Assembly (NCBI GenBank): GCA_014859095.1
Contig: JACUUV010000024.1
Location: 1 to 43,691 of the forward strand
From: Clostridia bacterium
GTDB lineage: Bacteria > Bacillota > Clostridia > Peptostreptococcales > Acidaminobacteraceae
Direction of reading: 5' to 3'
DNA length: 43,691 nucleotides
Below, one piece after another: positions 7,684 through 15,425 of this stretch. Below the pieces are notes generated by a model that saw only the letters and a program-made list of their open reading frames with translations, was not told where the DNA came from and did not search any database. Positions within the stretch are counted from its first letter, which is position 1. Every line of letters starts with the position of its first letter. The position numbers and the translations under genes are program-made.

Positions 7684-9696
7684 TTATCTTTTCATGCGAG
7701 CCATCATTCTTGAAATTCCGCCACCATTCTCAACTTTTGTGAAACCGTAAGCTTTTAGAATTTGTAGTCCGTAGGCACTCCTTGCTCCAGAAGCACAGTA
7801 TAAGATAGTCTCTCTTTCTTTGTTATCAAGTTTTTTTGCTTGATACTCAAGTTCATCCAGAGGTATATTGATCGCACCAGGAATGGCACCATATGAAAAC
7901 TCTTCTGCAGTACGCACGTCGATGATCAATGGACCAGTTGGAGCCTCTTCCTTAACCTTTTCTTTCACAGCTTCCACTTTTTCTTCCTTGCTTGATTCTC
8001 CAAGTGTTTTCTCTACTGGAGCTGGAAGATCTAAAACAAATCTTACCGGTGTGACTGCACTGACATAATTGGAAAGACTGATGAATCCACCACTGACATT
8101 GAATACATTCGCAAATCCTGCGCCAGTCAAAATACGAAGTGCCTGGTGACCTTTTTTGCCAGTTTTATCATAGACGAAAATCAGTTGATCCTTCTTCAGT
8201 TGATCAAGATTTGAAGAAAGAATTTCGATTGGAATATTCACTGATCCTTCTACATGAGCTTTTTCAAATTCGAAAACATCTCTTACATCTACCCATTGAG
8301 CTTTCTTTCCTTCCAGATATGCATCAATCTCATTGATTGTCATAGTAGGAGAGAAACCTGAGATTCTATTTTCAGCCACATATGCAGCCATGTTCATTGC
8401 ATCGTTGGCATTTCCGAGTGGTGGAGAATAAGCAAAATCGATATCCGCTAAATCGGATACTGTAAGTTTTGATGCAACGGCCACAGCAAGGACATCTAGT
8501 CTTCTATCCGCACCTGCATAACCAGCAGTTTGTCCACCTAGTACAATTCCAGTTGCTTTGTCATAAACAACAAGCAAAGTCACCATCTCCGCGCCAGGAT
8601 AATAGGAAGTGTGGTGTTCTTTATGGACGACGATAGCATCTGCATCAATGCCTTCTGCTCTTGCAGCTTTTAATGAGAGTCCGGTCATTCCTGCCACCGC
8701 TTCAAAAACTCTGACGATGGATGTGCCAATTGGTCCACTGTATTCATGATTTTTCCCGAGTGCATTTTCAGCTGCGATTCGACCTTGACGATTCGCAGGA
8801 CCAGCAAGCGGAATACGTACTTTCTTACCGAGAACACGATGCTCAAATTCAATCATATCACCAGCACCATAAATATTCTCATCACTTGTTCTGAGTGTTG
8901 AATCAACAAGCAGTCCTCCAGCTTCTCCCATGGCAAGACCAGATTCCTGAGCCAATTTAAGAGTAGGGCGAACGCCGATTGAAAGTAAAACCAAATCTGC
9001 ATTTACGATTGTGCCATCTTTAAGTTTGACGTTCTTACTTCCAATCTCAGCAAGTGCTTTGTTTGTATATAAATCGACTCCATAAGAAATCATCTCCTGC
9101 TGAATAAAGCCAGCAATTTCAGCTTCCATAATGCCCATGACATGGGGCATCATTTCAATAACTGATACTTTCATTCCTCTTTTTGCAAATGCTTCTGTCA
9201 TTTCAAGTCCTATGAAACCACCTCCGACAACAACTGCTGTTTTGGGTTTTTCATTTTCTATAAATGAGTTGATTCTGTCCATGTCATCAAGCGTCCATAA
9301 TTGGAATACATGATCTTGATCCGCACCTGGAAGCGGTGGAGCTATAGGTTTTCCACCTTGAGCCAGGATCAGTTTGGTGTATTCAAATGTTTTCTTTTCA
9401 CCTGTTCTCGAATCTACTGTATGCACAATTTTGTTTTCTCTGTCAATTTCTGTTGCAGTTGTATATATATGAACCGCTGTTTGATACTCGTCATTAAAAC
9501 TCTCGGGACTTTGTAATATAAGTTTTGATCTGCTTTTAATATCTCCTCCAATATAATAAGGCAGTCCACAGTTTGCAAATGAGATATCAGCTCCTGCCTC
9601 TAGAATTGTAATTTGAGCATCTGCCGAAAGTCTTCTCGCTTTTGCCGCTGCCGTAGCACCTGCAGCCACACCACCTATGATAACAATTTTCTCCAT
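7684..9696 (-). CDS. CoA-disulfide reductase / FAD-dependent oxidoreductase with two C-terminal rhodanese domains
   Basis: 670 residues. Residues 1-445 are a flavoprotein pyridine nucleotide-disulfide oxidoreductase: FAD motif VIIGGVAAGATAAAKARR at the N-terminus, the single active Cys in SFANCGLPYYIGG (about residue 43), NAD(P)H motif VVVGGGFIGLEMTEAFAKRG, and GAGDMIEF. Two rhodanese-like domains follow. The first (about 455-545) has VYDKTGKKGHQA where the active Cys loop should be, so it lacks the Cys. The second (about 590-670) keeps an intact loop, LYCASGARSAYG. Enzymes of this CoADR-Rhd type reduce CoA disulfide, CoA persulfide or polysulfide with NAD(P)H; the rhodanese domain probably hands over sulfane sulfur. 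The gene is monocistronic with its own terminator, and its promoter contains a CsoR/CstR-like palindrome, which fits control by reactive sulfur. Confidence 0.9.
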   Translation of the reverse strand: MEKIVIIGGVAAGATAAAKARRLSADAQITILEAGADISFANCGLPYYIGGDIKSRSKLILQSPESFNDEYQTAVHIYTTATEIDRENKIVHTVDSRTGEKKTFEYTKLILAQGGKPIAPPLPGADQDHVFQLWTLDDMDRINSFIENEKPKTAVVVGGGFIGLEMTEAFAKRGMKVSVIEMMPHVMGIMEAEIAGFIQQEMISYGVDLYTNKALAEIGSKNVKLKDGTIVNADLVLLSIGVRPTLKLAQESGLAMGEAGGLLVDSTLRTSDENIYGAGDMIEFEHRVLGKKVRIPLAGPANRQGRIAAENALGKNHEYSGPIGTSIVRVFEAVAGMTGLSLKAARAEGIDADAIVVHKEHHTSYYPGAEMVTLLVVYDKATGIVLGGQTAGYAGADRRLDVLAVAVASKLTVSDLADIDFAYSPPLGNANDAMNMAAYVAENRISGFSPTMTINEIDAYLEGKKAQWVDVRDVFEFEKAHVEGSVNIPIEILSSNLDQLKKDQLIFVYDKTGKKGHQALRILTGAGFANVFNVSGGFISLSNYVSAVTPVRFVLDLPAPVEKTLGESSKEEKVEAVKEKVKEEAPTGPLIIDVRTAEEFSYGAIPGAINIPLDELEYQAKKLDNKERETILYCASGARSAYGLQILKAYGFTKVENGGGISRMMARMKR

Positions 9697-9752
9697 TTAA
9701 TCACCTCTAATAATTTATTCAATAGTGAAATTGCGAAGCCTGATGACCTCGA

Positions 9753-9785
9753 ATTATATTTTACACCCCCCTACCCGGGGGTCAA
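9753..9785 (-). promoter_or_regulatory. Promoter of the CoADR-rhodanese gene with CsoR/CstR-like operator
   Basis: On the minus strand TTGACC (9785-9780) and TATAAT (9758-9753) flank a GC-rich imperfect palindrome, CCCCCCTACCCGGGGG on the plus strand (9766-9781). G/C tracts of this form set in AT-rich DNA are the operator type of the CsoR/CstR/FrmR repressor family. The CstR branch senses persulfides and controls this class of enzyme. The 21-nt spacer is longer than usual, so the exact -35 is uncertain. No such regulator gene lies in the window. Confidence 0.55.
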
Positions 9786-9823
9786 TTACATTCTATATGC
9801 ATTTGCAATAAATGTCAACCCAC

Positions 9824-9854
9824 AAAAAAAGACAATCCAGAAAATTAGATTGTC
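9824..9854 (-). terminator. Terminator after the EAL-HDOD pseudogene
   Basis: Stem GACAATC (9831-9837) with GATTGTC (9848-9854); on the minus strand it is followed by seven T. Confidence 0.75.
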
Positions 9855-9872
9855 AATTTGTTTATTATTTAC

Positions 9873-10689
9873 CTAGTCGTAAATCATCGCAACTATATCC
9901 CGTGCCCATATGAGCGAATCTCGATAATTCATGGAAAGCTCCCCCTCTGTTATTCCGAGATGTTGGCCAAGCAACTCCGCCGAAGACCAATCTCCTCTTT
10001 CATAGTTATGAATGACATTGTAGACCGGTGCGAGAACACCTTGGTTCAATCTGTTTAAGTTCGGTCATTAGGCGAAAATACTGGATTTTGGTAGTGGTCT
10101 TATCTCCAGATTTTCCTATAATATCGGGTTTGCTGAAAAAGTAGCCCTGAAACAAATGAAAGCCCATTTCCATAGCCGTTTTAAATTCCGCTTCTGTTTC
10201 AACTTTTTCCGCGAGTATTATTTTTCCTTGATTGAGTGCTTGCTTCACATCTCTGCGAATTCTATCAAGTGGAGTTGACAACATGTCAAATTTTATGATG
10301 TCCGCCAGTGGAATGAGTGGATAATCCTTGTATGATTCAGCGAAATCGTCAAGCGCAATCTTATATCCCTTGGATTTCAAATTCTCCAGTTGCTCAATTA
10401 AATTTCGATCCACAATTACAGTCTCAAGCACTTCTACAATCAAACAACTAGGTTCTATAAGCTCTGCCAAATCCATATTTAAAAAAGTGGCATCAAAATT
10501 TACAAACGCACGCTTATCTTCAACGTATTCTTCAATCCCGGATTCAAAAAGACCACTAATGATAGTAGCCGTTGACTGGACATCCGATGTTCCATCATAT
10601 GCTTTTGATTCATGCTCCGATCTGAATAGAAGTTCATAACCATATACTTCTAACATTCGATTAAATATCGGTTGTCTTGCAATGAACAT
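9873..10689 (-). pseudogene. Broken EAL-HDOD (YuxH-type) signalling protein gene
   Basis: The start chosen is the ATG at 10689, 5-6 nt after AGGAGG, giving MFIARQPIFNRMLEVYGYEL, the typical N-terminus of EAL-HDOD proteins. The EAL-like half is complete (FVNFDATFL, LIVEVLET, KIALDDF, ADIIKFD, KVETEAEF, FQGYFFSKP). After KIQYFRLMTELKQIE the HDOD domain should follow, but the frame ends within about 15 codons. The extreme C-terminus is found in another frame (NVIHNYERGDWSSAELL and NYRDSLIWARDIV), ending at 9873. The HDOD core is therefore deleted. Family members are regulatory; the EAL half has degenerate catalytic residues (EVL for EAL), so loss of the HDOD domain probably abolishes function, although the truncated EAL domain could still be expressed. 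Confidence 0.85.
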
Positions 10690-10858
10690 AGCGCCTCCTA
10701 AATCGATTGAATCCATGATTCTTTTCTCACAGTATATGCCTTATAACATTTAAAATCCTATGCAATTTGCATTATTTAGTCACAAATACTTATTCCCTAG
10801 TGCAATTATGATGAAAATATGATTAAATAGATTATATTGACCACAAGGAGAGCGCATA

Positions 10859-11233
10859 ATGGAAAATTTAGGTTTAATTATTTTTGGAGTATTGTTGGCA
10901 GTTGGAGCTGGTGTAGTTTTTTATTTGAACTACAATAGAAAGCGTAACCTCAACAAGTTGTTTGAGCAAGTGGCTGAAGCACTGAAAACAATTCCAAAGC
11001 AGAAGAAGAACAATTTCTTGCTTTTCATGTTCAAAGACAGCATGTCTGCATCAAAAAAGAAAACCAAAACAACATCTGCTTTAGAGAAAAACATGAGTCC
11101 AAAGCAACTTGAAATTCAAATGATTCAAATGGCAACAATTCTTAAAGACCGTTCGAAAGTAACTGATAAAAAAACAAAGAATGCCCTTAAATTGCTTGAT
11201 GATTATCTGGCTTGGGAAAAAAATAAAAAGTGA
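10859..11233 (+). CDS. Small membrane-anchored hypothetical protein, 124 aa
   Basis: I do not recognise this family. AAGGAGA precedes the ATG. Residues 4-24 form a single hydrophobic helix (LGLIIFGVLLAVGAGVVFYL) followed by a basic stop-transfer sequence, NYNRKRN, so the protein is probably anchored with its charged body in the cytoplasm. The body is rich in Lys, with a low-complexity SASKKKTKTTSA linker and two predicted helices. It stands alone between divergent and convergent neighbours and shares a bidirectional terminator with the MFS gene. Confidence 0.7.
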   Translation: MENLGLIIFGVLLAVGAGVVFYLNYNRKRNLNKLFEQVAEALKTIPKQKKNNFLLFMFKDSMSASKKKTKTTSALEKNMSPKQLEIQMIQMATILKDRSKVTDKKTKNALKLLDDYLAWEKNKK

Positions 11234-11252
11234 TCACTCGATCACTTTTTTT
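11225..11252. terminator. Bidirectional terminator between convergent genes
   Basis: An 11-bp stem, AAAAAGTGATC (11225-11235) with its complement (11240-11250), closes loop ACTC; flanking A and T runs serve both strands. It covers both stop codons (11233 plus, 11234 minus). Confidence 0.85.
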
Positions 11253-12496
11253 ATGTTCTCTACGCTCAAAAATCGATTGGCAATCAATAATACGACACCA
11301 ATGATCAAAAACAATATTGTTAATGAAAATGTATCTGCAATCCAGCCAAATAAAGGAGCCATCATCACCATTAAGAGAGCCCTAATCTGACTTTCTATGG
11401 ATAGGACAGTGACACGTTGTTCCTTCTTCATGTAGTCGCTGGAAACATCCACAAAAACTGGACGACGTGCATCCATCATCAGAAATAGCACGAAATACAT
11501 ACCTATAGTAAGCAGCAAATATTCCATATAAATGGAAAAAGCCAAAATCAATAGTGCCAGTCCCATTAAATCGTACATTTTATTAAAGACAACCTCTGGA
11601 GTAAACCGATTCGTCACCTTATAGATGTTCTTTGATGCTTGAGAGCTGAAAATGTAGAAAACACCATAAATCAGACCAAGGTAAATTTTGACACTTTGTT
11701 CACCTTCAAAACTCATAATTGAACCAATGCCTGCAGCTAAAACAATTGTACTGAGGACAGGCTGTATATAATCCTTGATCGTCTTGAATATACCATCATA
11801 TGAGGCAGCACTTACTACGATCTTTTTAATTTGAACGTTTTTAGCAATAGATTTTAAACTCACTCTACTTGCATTCCAAAAAGCTGAGAAACTTCTTTGG
11901 GTAACATTTCTTTCATCTAAAAACTGCGGGTAACTTGCTATCAAAATAAAATCAAGGATATATGGCAAAATACTGATCAAAAACACCCATCTGAGTGCTG
12001 GCAAATTAAGTACCAGGAGAATGGATGCAAACGCAGAAAGTGATGATCCAAGCAAAGAATAAGAACGTGTTCTTCCATAGACATATCCTTTATGCTCGTA
12101 CCAGCCTTTATACTCCAAATAACTTAATATCATAGCCTTATGCGTACCGGATCTGAATGCTTCACCAAGTCCAAAGAATATCATTCCTATTGCCAATACT
12201 GCGAAATTCTTTCCCCAGAAAAAAAACACAAACGAAATAATGTAAAAAATAAAACATAATAGCAATTCTTTTTTCTTACCATAATGATCTGCAAGAATAC
12301 CGCTAGGGACTTCAAAAATATAAGTGATCCCTTCCCGTATGGAAAGCAATACTCCCACCTGAAATAAATTGAGCCCCATTCCCATCAGATAAATCAAAAG
12401 ATAGGGCTCAAAAAACTTCAAATTTTTAAAGAAACCATAAAAGCAGAACTTCCACACTTGTATATCTGACTTGATGGATTTGAAATTGTTCTCCAT
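11234..12496 (-). CDS. Major facilitator superfamily (MFS) transporter
   Basis: 420 residues with about 12 hydrophobic helices. The loop between helices 2 and 3 carries the MFS motif in the form GILADHYGKKKE, and the first helices read LLIYLMGMGLNLFQVGVLLSI and IFEVPSG. Proton-driven efflux of a small molecule is the likely role; the substrate cannot be inferred. It starts 13 nt after the Cys-rich 96-aa gene, so the two are probably cotranscribed. Confidence 0.85.
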   Translation of the reverse strand: MENNFKSIKSDIQVWKFCFYGFFKNLKFFEPYLLIYLMGMGLNLFQVGVLLSIREGITYIFEVPSGILADHYGKKKELLLCFIFYIISFVFFFWGKNFAVLAIGMIFFGLGEAFRSGTHKAMILSYLEYKGWYEHKGYVYGRTRSYSLLGSSLSAFASILLVLNLPALRWVFLISILPYILDFILIASYPQFLDERNVTQRSFSAFWNASRVSLKSIAKNVQIKKIVVSAASYDGIFKTIKDYIQPVLSTIVLAAGIGSIMSFEGEQSVKIYLGLIYGVFYIFSSQASKNIYKVTNRFTPEVVFNKMYDLMGLALLILAFSIYMEYLLLTIGMYFVLFLMMDARRPVFVDVSSDYMKKEQRVTVLSIESQIRALLMVMMAPLFGWIADTFSLTILFLIIGVVLLIANRFLSVENIKKVIE

Positions 12497-12509
12497 ATTT
12501 ATGCCCCTT

Positions 12510-12800
12510 CTATTTATTCAAATAGCATGCAACGCAATAGACTTCATCATCTTCACAGTCTACGGACACAAAGTTGAGTTCCTGGCCGCACGTTATACAT
12601 CTTGAAGTTTTGTACTTCGCTACATCATCCATACTCTGAAAATGCTCACAAGTCAACTCACATCCCTCGAGTTCACATACTATGCAATCTTCTGAAGGAA
12701 ATCCAAAGACGCACTCCTCCGTGATAACATTTACATCCATGCTACTTTCATCGACAACACTCTTCAAATTTTTACAGCTGTTACAGACACATTTCGTCAT
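12510..12800 (-). CDS. Cys-rich, probably zinc-binding small protein, 96 aa
   Basis: The protein has 15 Cys in 96 residues. Visible pairs are CVCNSC near the N-terminus, CIVCELEGCELTC in the middle, CITCGQEL and YCVACYLNK at the end. The final two CxxC pairs look like a zinc ribbon. It has no membrane segment or signal peptide. I do not recognise the family. It is the first gene of a pair with the MFS transporter; a metal-related or regulatory link is possible but is only inference. Confidence 0.65.
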   Translation of the reverse strand: MTKCVCNSCKNLKSVVDESSMDVNVITEECVFGFPSEDCIVCELEGCELTCEHFQSMDDVAKYKTSRCITCGQELNFVSVDCEDDEVYCVACYLNK

Positions 12801-12950
12801 AATTTACCTCTTCTTTCTTTATCATATCCTTCATATTATACACCATAATTGAAACGTTTATTAGAATAGTAGTAAAAAGCAAAATAAAAAACACTTGCAT
12901 ATCATTGCCGTTTATGGTAAATTTCTCTCAACATACAATTTACAAACTAT

Positions 12951-13142
12951 GATTGAGGGATGAAGTATCAAGGGCACTTCAAAGAGAGTTGGCATATGGT
13001 GAGAGCTGACAAGTGTGGATATGGATAAAGACTCATGAGTTGCCCAACAGCCGGTTAACGACCGTTATCCCGTCATAAGTTATAAATTAGGATGGTACCG
13101 CGTTAACACGCTCCTTACAGTGAATGTAAGGGGCGTTTTTTA
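12951..13142 (+). promoter_or_regulatory. T-box leader controlling lysS
   Basis: The leader shows the T-box layout: an AGTA specifier-loop motif near 12964, an AAAGAGAG stretch at about 12980, a GGTGAGAG distal-loop motif near 12998, the T-box sequence GGATGGTACCGCG (13090-13102), and an intrinsic terminator with a 12-bp stem (13108-13119 with 13125-13136) followed by a T run. The probable specifier is AAA or AAG at 13027-13030, just before the closing strand of stem I, which agrees with the lysyl-tRNA synthetase downstream. The TGGT in the T-box should pair with the tRNA acceptor end ACCA. Uncharged tRNA-Lys would favour readthrough. Confidence 0.9.
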
Positions 13143-13167
13143 TTGAAAAATTTCAAAAGGAGGCAGC

Positions 13168-13200
13168 ATGATAAGGTCATGCGTAAAAAATTATGAGTGA
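13168..13200 (+). CDS. Short leader ORF overlapping the lysS start
   Basis: The strong AAAAGGAGG (13155-13163) is 4 nt from an ATG at 13168 that opens a 10-codon frame, MIRSCVKNYE, stopping at TGA 13198-13200, inside lysS and in another frame. The lysS ATG at 13193 is 29 nt from this Shine-Dalgarno and has none of its own. Translation of lysS may therefore depend on ribosomes that translate this short ORF and reinitiate. There is no protein-level evidence for the peptide. Confidence 0.45.
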   Translation: MIRSCVKNYE

Positions 13201-14686
13201 GTACACAAATGTAGTAAAAAAAATGAGTGAACAAGAGCAGATCCGAATGGATAAGCTTAAAGAATTAGAAAATTTAGGGATAGATCCCTTTGGCGGCAAA
13301 TTTGATGTGACACACCACTCTGAATCACTGAAGACGACATACATGGATAAGACCAAAGAAGAACTTGATGAAACTGAAATAGATGTTGCTGTTGCTGGCA
13401 GAATCATGACCAAGAGAAGCAAAGGCAAAGCAGGCTTTATGCATATTCAAGATAACGATGGACAGATTCAGATTTACCTCAGACAAGATATACTCTCAGA
13501 GCTTGACTACTCTGTATTTGATATGTGCGACATTGGAGATATAGTTGGCATCAGAGGTAGAGTGTTCAAAACAAACACAGGGGAAATCAGTGTCAAGGCA
13601 AAAGAATACATTCACCTCACAAAAGCACTTAAGCCCCTTCCTGAAAAATTCCACGGTATTACTGACGAGGATGATAAGTTTCGCAAGAGATATCTTGATA
13701 TAATAATGAACCGAGATGTAAAAGAAATTTTCTTGAAAAAACAAAAATTCTGGAGTACAATCCGGAATTTCCTTATTGAAAATGACTTTCTCGAGGTTGA
13801 GACGCCGATTCTCGAGACTTCTTCAGGCGGCGCAGCTGCCACACCATTTGCTACACACCACAACGCACTTGACATAGATGTCTTTTTGAGAATTTCGATG
13901 GGCGAGCTCTGGCAGAAGAAACTCCTGGTAGCAGGCTTTGAAAAGACGTTTGAAATTGGAAGGCAATTTAGAAACGAAGGGATGAGTCCTGAACATCTTC
14001 AAGATTATACACAAATGGAATTCTACTGGGCTTATGCCGATTTCAAAATGGGCATGGAATTTTGTAAAGAAATGTACCGTCGAGTGACAAAAGCGGTTAT
14101 GGGTACATCCAAGTTTAAAACTCGTGGCTTTCAAATAGACATGGATGACGAATGGATCATCTACGACTTTGAAACAATCATCGAAGAGAAAATGGGCATC
14201 AATATTTTCAATACAACCAAAGAAGAAGTCATCGCCAAACTAGACGAAGTGGGCGTCGAGTACGACCCTAAATCTGGCTTCTGGAGATTGGTCGACATCC
14301 TTTGGAAAGTTGTAAGAAAAGATCTTTCGGGTCCTGGATTCCTCGTAGGTCAGCCAGTTCAACTCAATCCACTACCTAGAAGACTCAAGGAAGATGAAAG
14401 AAAAGTGGCTCAAATGCAAATCATCCTCGCAGGATCGGAAATGGGCAACGGTTACACCGAGTTAAACAATCCCCTCGACCTCGAGGAACGTTTTAAAGAG
14501 CAACGTTCGATGGGCGAAGCTGGTGACGAAGAAGCTCATGATCACGATGAAACCTTTGTAGAAGCTCTCCGTTATGGTATGCCTCCGGCATTCGGTTTTG
14601 GAGTGTCTGAGCGATTTTTCTCAGTCATGATGGACCGACCTATTAGGGAGTGTGTGATGTTCCCTCTCATGAAGCCGAAGGCTTAA
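13193..14686 (+). CDS. lysS: Lysyl-tRNA synthetase, class II
   Basis: 497 residues. The N-terminal OB-fold anticodon-binding domain (about 60-150) includes VAGRIMTKRSKGKAGFMHIQD. The class II catalytic core shows motif 1 (FLIENDFLEVETPIL), motif 2 (EIGRQFRNEGMSPEHLQDYT) and a late motif 3 region (GFGVSERFFSVMMDRPIREC). It charges tRNA-Lys and is controlled by the lysine T-box upstream. The C-terminal third is unlike the common bacterial LysS end: it has MGNGYTELNNPLDLEERF and HDETFVEALRYGMPPAFG with a REC-type terminus that I associate with the archaeal-like class II branch. The start at 13193 follows the usual family N-terminus (MSEQEQIRMDKLKELENLG) but has no adjacent Shine-Dalgarno. Confidence 0.93.
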   Translation: MSEYTNVVKKMSEQEQIRMDKLKELENLGIDPFGGKFDVTHHSESLKTTYMDKTKEELDETEIDVAVAGRIMTKRSKGKAGFMHIQDNDGQIQIYLRQDILSELDYSVFDMCDIGDIVGIRGRVFKTNTGEISVKAKEYIHLTKALKPLPEKFHGITDEDDKFRKRYLDIIMNRDVKEIFLKKQKFWSTIRNFLIENDFLEVETPILETSSGGAAATPFATHHNALDIDVFLRISMGELWQKKLLVAGFEKTFEIGRQFRNEGMSPEHLQDYTQMEFYWAYADFKMGMEFCKEMYRRVTKAVMGTSKFKTRGFQIDMDDEWIIYDFETIIEEKMGINIFNTTKEEVIAKLDEVGVEYDPKSGFWRLVDILWKVVRKDLSGPGFLVGQPVQLNPLPRRLKEDERKVAQMQIILAGSEMGNGYTELNNPLDLEERFKEQRSMGEAGDEEAHDHDETFVEALRYGMPPAFGFGVSERFFSVMMDRPIRECVMFPLMKPKA

Positions 14687-14724
14687 GCTCGCCTTAATGA
14701 ATAAAAAGCTGCGAAATGGGTAAG

Positions 14725-14760
14725 GAGAAAATGTAACTCTTTAGTCAACAACATTTTCTC
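14725..14760 (+). terminator. Inverted repeat after lysS, possible terminator
   Basis: GAGAAAATGT (14725-14734) pairs with ACATTTTCTC (14751-14760) across a 16-nt loop. The T-run after it is poor, so termination is uncertain. Confidence 0.4.
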
Positions 14761-14856
14761 TTGTGAGCAAATATTTTGCCAATCATTACAAGCAATCTAC
14801 ATGGAGTTAACTGTTCTTTATTTATAGGATGAATCATGTAGAAAGGATGATTGAGC

Positions 14857-15360
14857 ATGAAAAAGAGACAAATGATGTTGATGTTGTTACTGTTTCTGAC
14901 TTGTCTTTTACTGGTGTTCGCAGGTTGCGGGCGTAATAATGATGCTGATAGGATTGAAGACACCGCAGGAGGACTTGATGATGAGAATTCCGAAATGGAA
15001 CTTACAGTCGGATCGGGTGATGTGAGTTATGCTTATAACGCCGATATTCCCACTGGTTATCCCTATGATTTGTGTCCAATCTATGACCCATCCAAGGTGA
15101 ATATTGCCATGGAGAGTGAGGATCAAGACTTCATAAGCTATACAGTGAACTTGTTAACCGTAGATGAGGTCAAAAAAGTGAAGACTTTTTATAAAGCTCT
15201 AAATCCACAGAGTAGTAACGATATGGGCACGATGGCGATTTATATATTTGAGTCGGAAAATGGTATCGATTATGCAAGTGTAACCGTGATGGACAACCCT
15301 GATGAAGCAGACAAAGAGTTTGAGACCTCCATAACTATTTCAGTCGGTTTGGGAAAGTAA
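14857..15360 (+). CDS. Lipoprotein of unknown function
   Basis: The ATG at 14857 lies 9 nt after AAAGGA and gives MKKRQMMLMLLLFLTCLL, a signal peptide ending in a lipobox, LVFAGC, with the lipidated Cys at about residue 24. An acidic linker (DRIEDTAGGLDDENSEMEL) leads to a small beta-rich domain with IPTGYPYDLCPIYDPSKV and FYKALNPQSS. The mature protein should sit on the outer face of the cell membrane. I do not recognise the family. It lies alone between lysS and a convergent regulator gene; a long palindrome separates the latter two. Confidence 0.75.
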   Translation: MKKRQMMLMLLLFLTCLLLVFAGCGRNNDADRIEDTAGGLDDENSEMELTVGSGDVSYAYNADIPTGYPYDLCPIYDPSKVNIAMESEDQDFISYTVNLLTVDEVKKVKTFYKALNPQSSNDMGTMAIYIFESENGIDYASVTVMDNPDEADKEFETSITISVGLGK

Positions 15361-15378
15361 AGTGAATAGGTAAAATAC

Positions 15379-15425
15379 AAAGTTACCGCCATATCCGTAC
15401 CAGGTACGGATATGGCGGTAACTTT
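15379..15425. repeat. Perfect 47-nt palindrome, copy 1 of a paired element; also serves as terminator
   Basis: Arms of 23 nt (15379-15401 and 15403-15425) are exactly complementary around a central A at 15402. From outside in, it holds ACCGCC, then ATATCC, then the centre GTACCAGGTAC, then GGATAT and GGCGGT. It lies between convergent genes and touches the stop codon of the MerR-GGDEF gene, so it probably ends both transcripts. A second copy with another middle segment is at 18612-18646. Confidence 0.85.
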
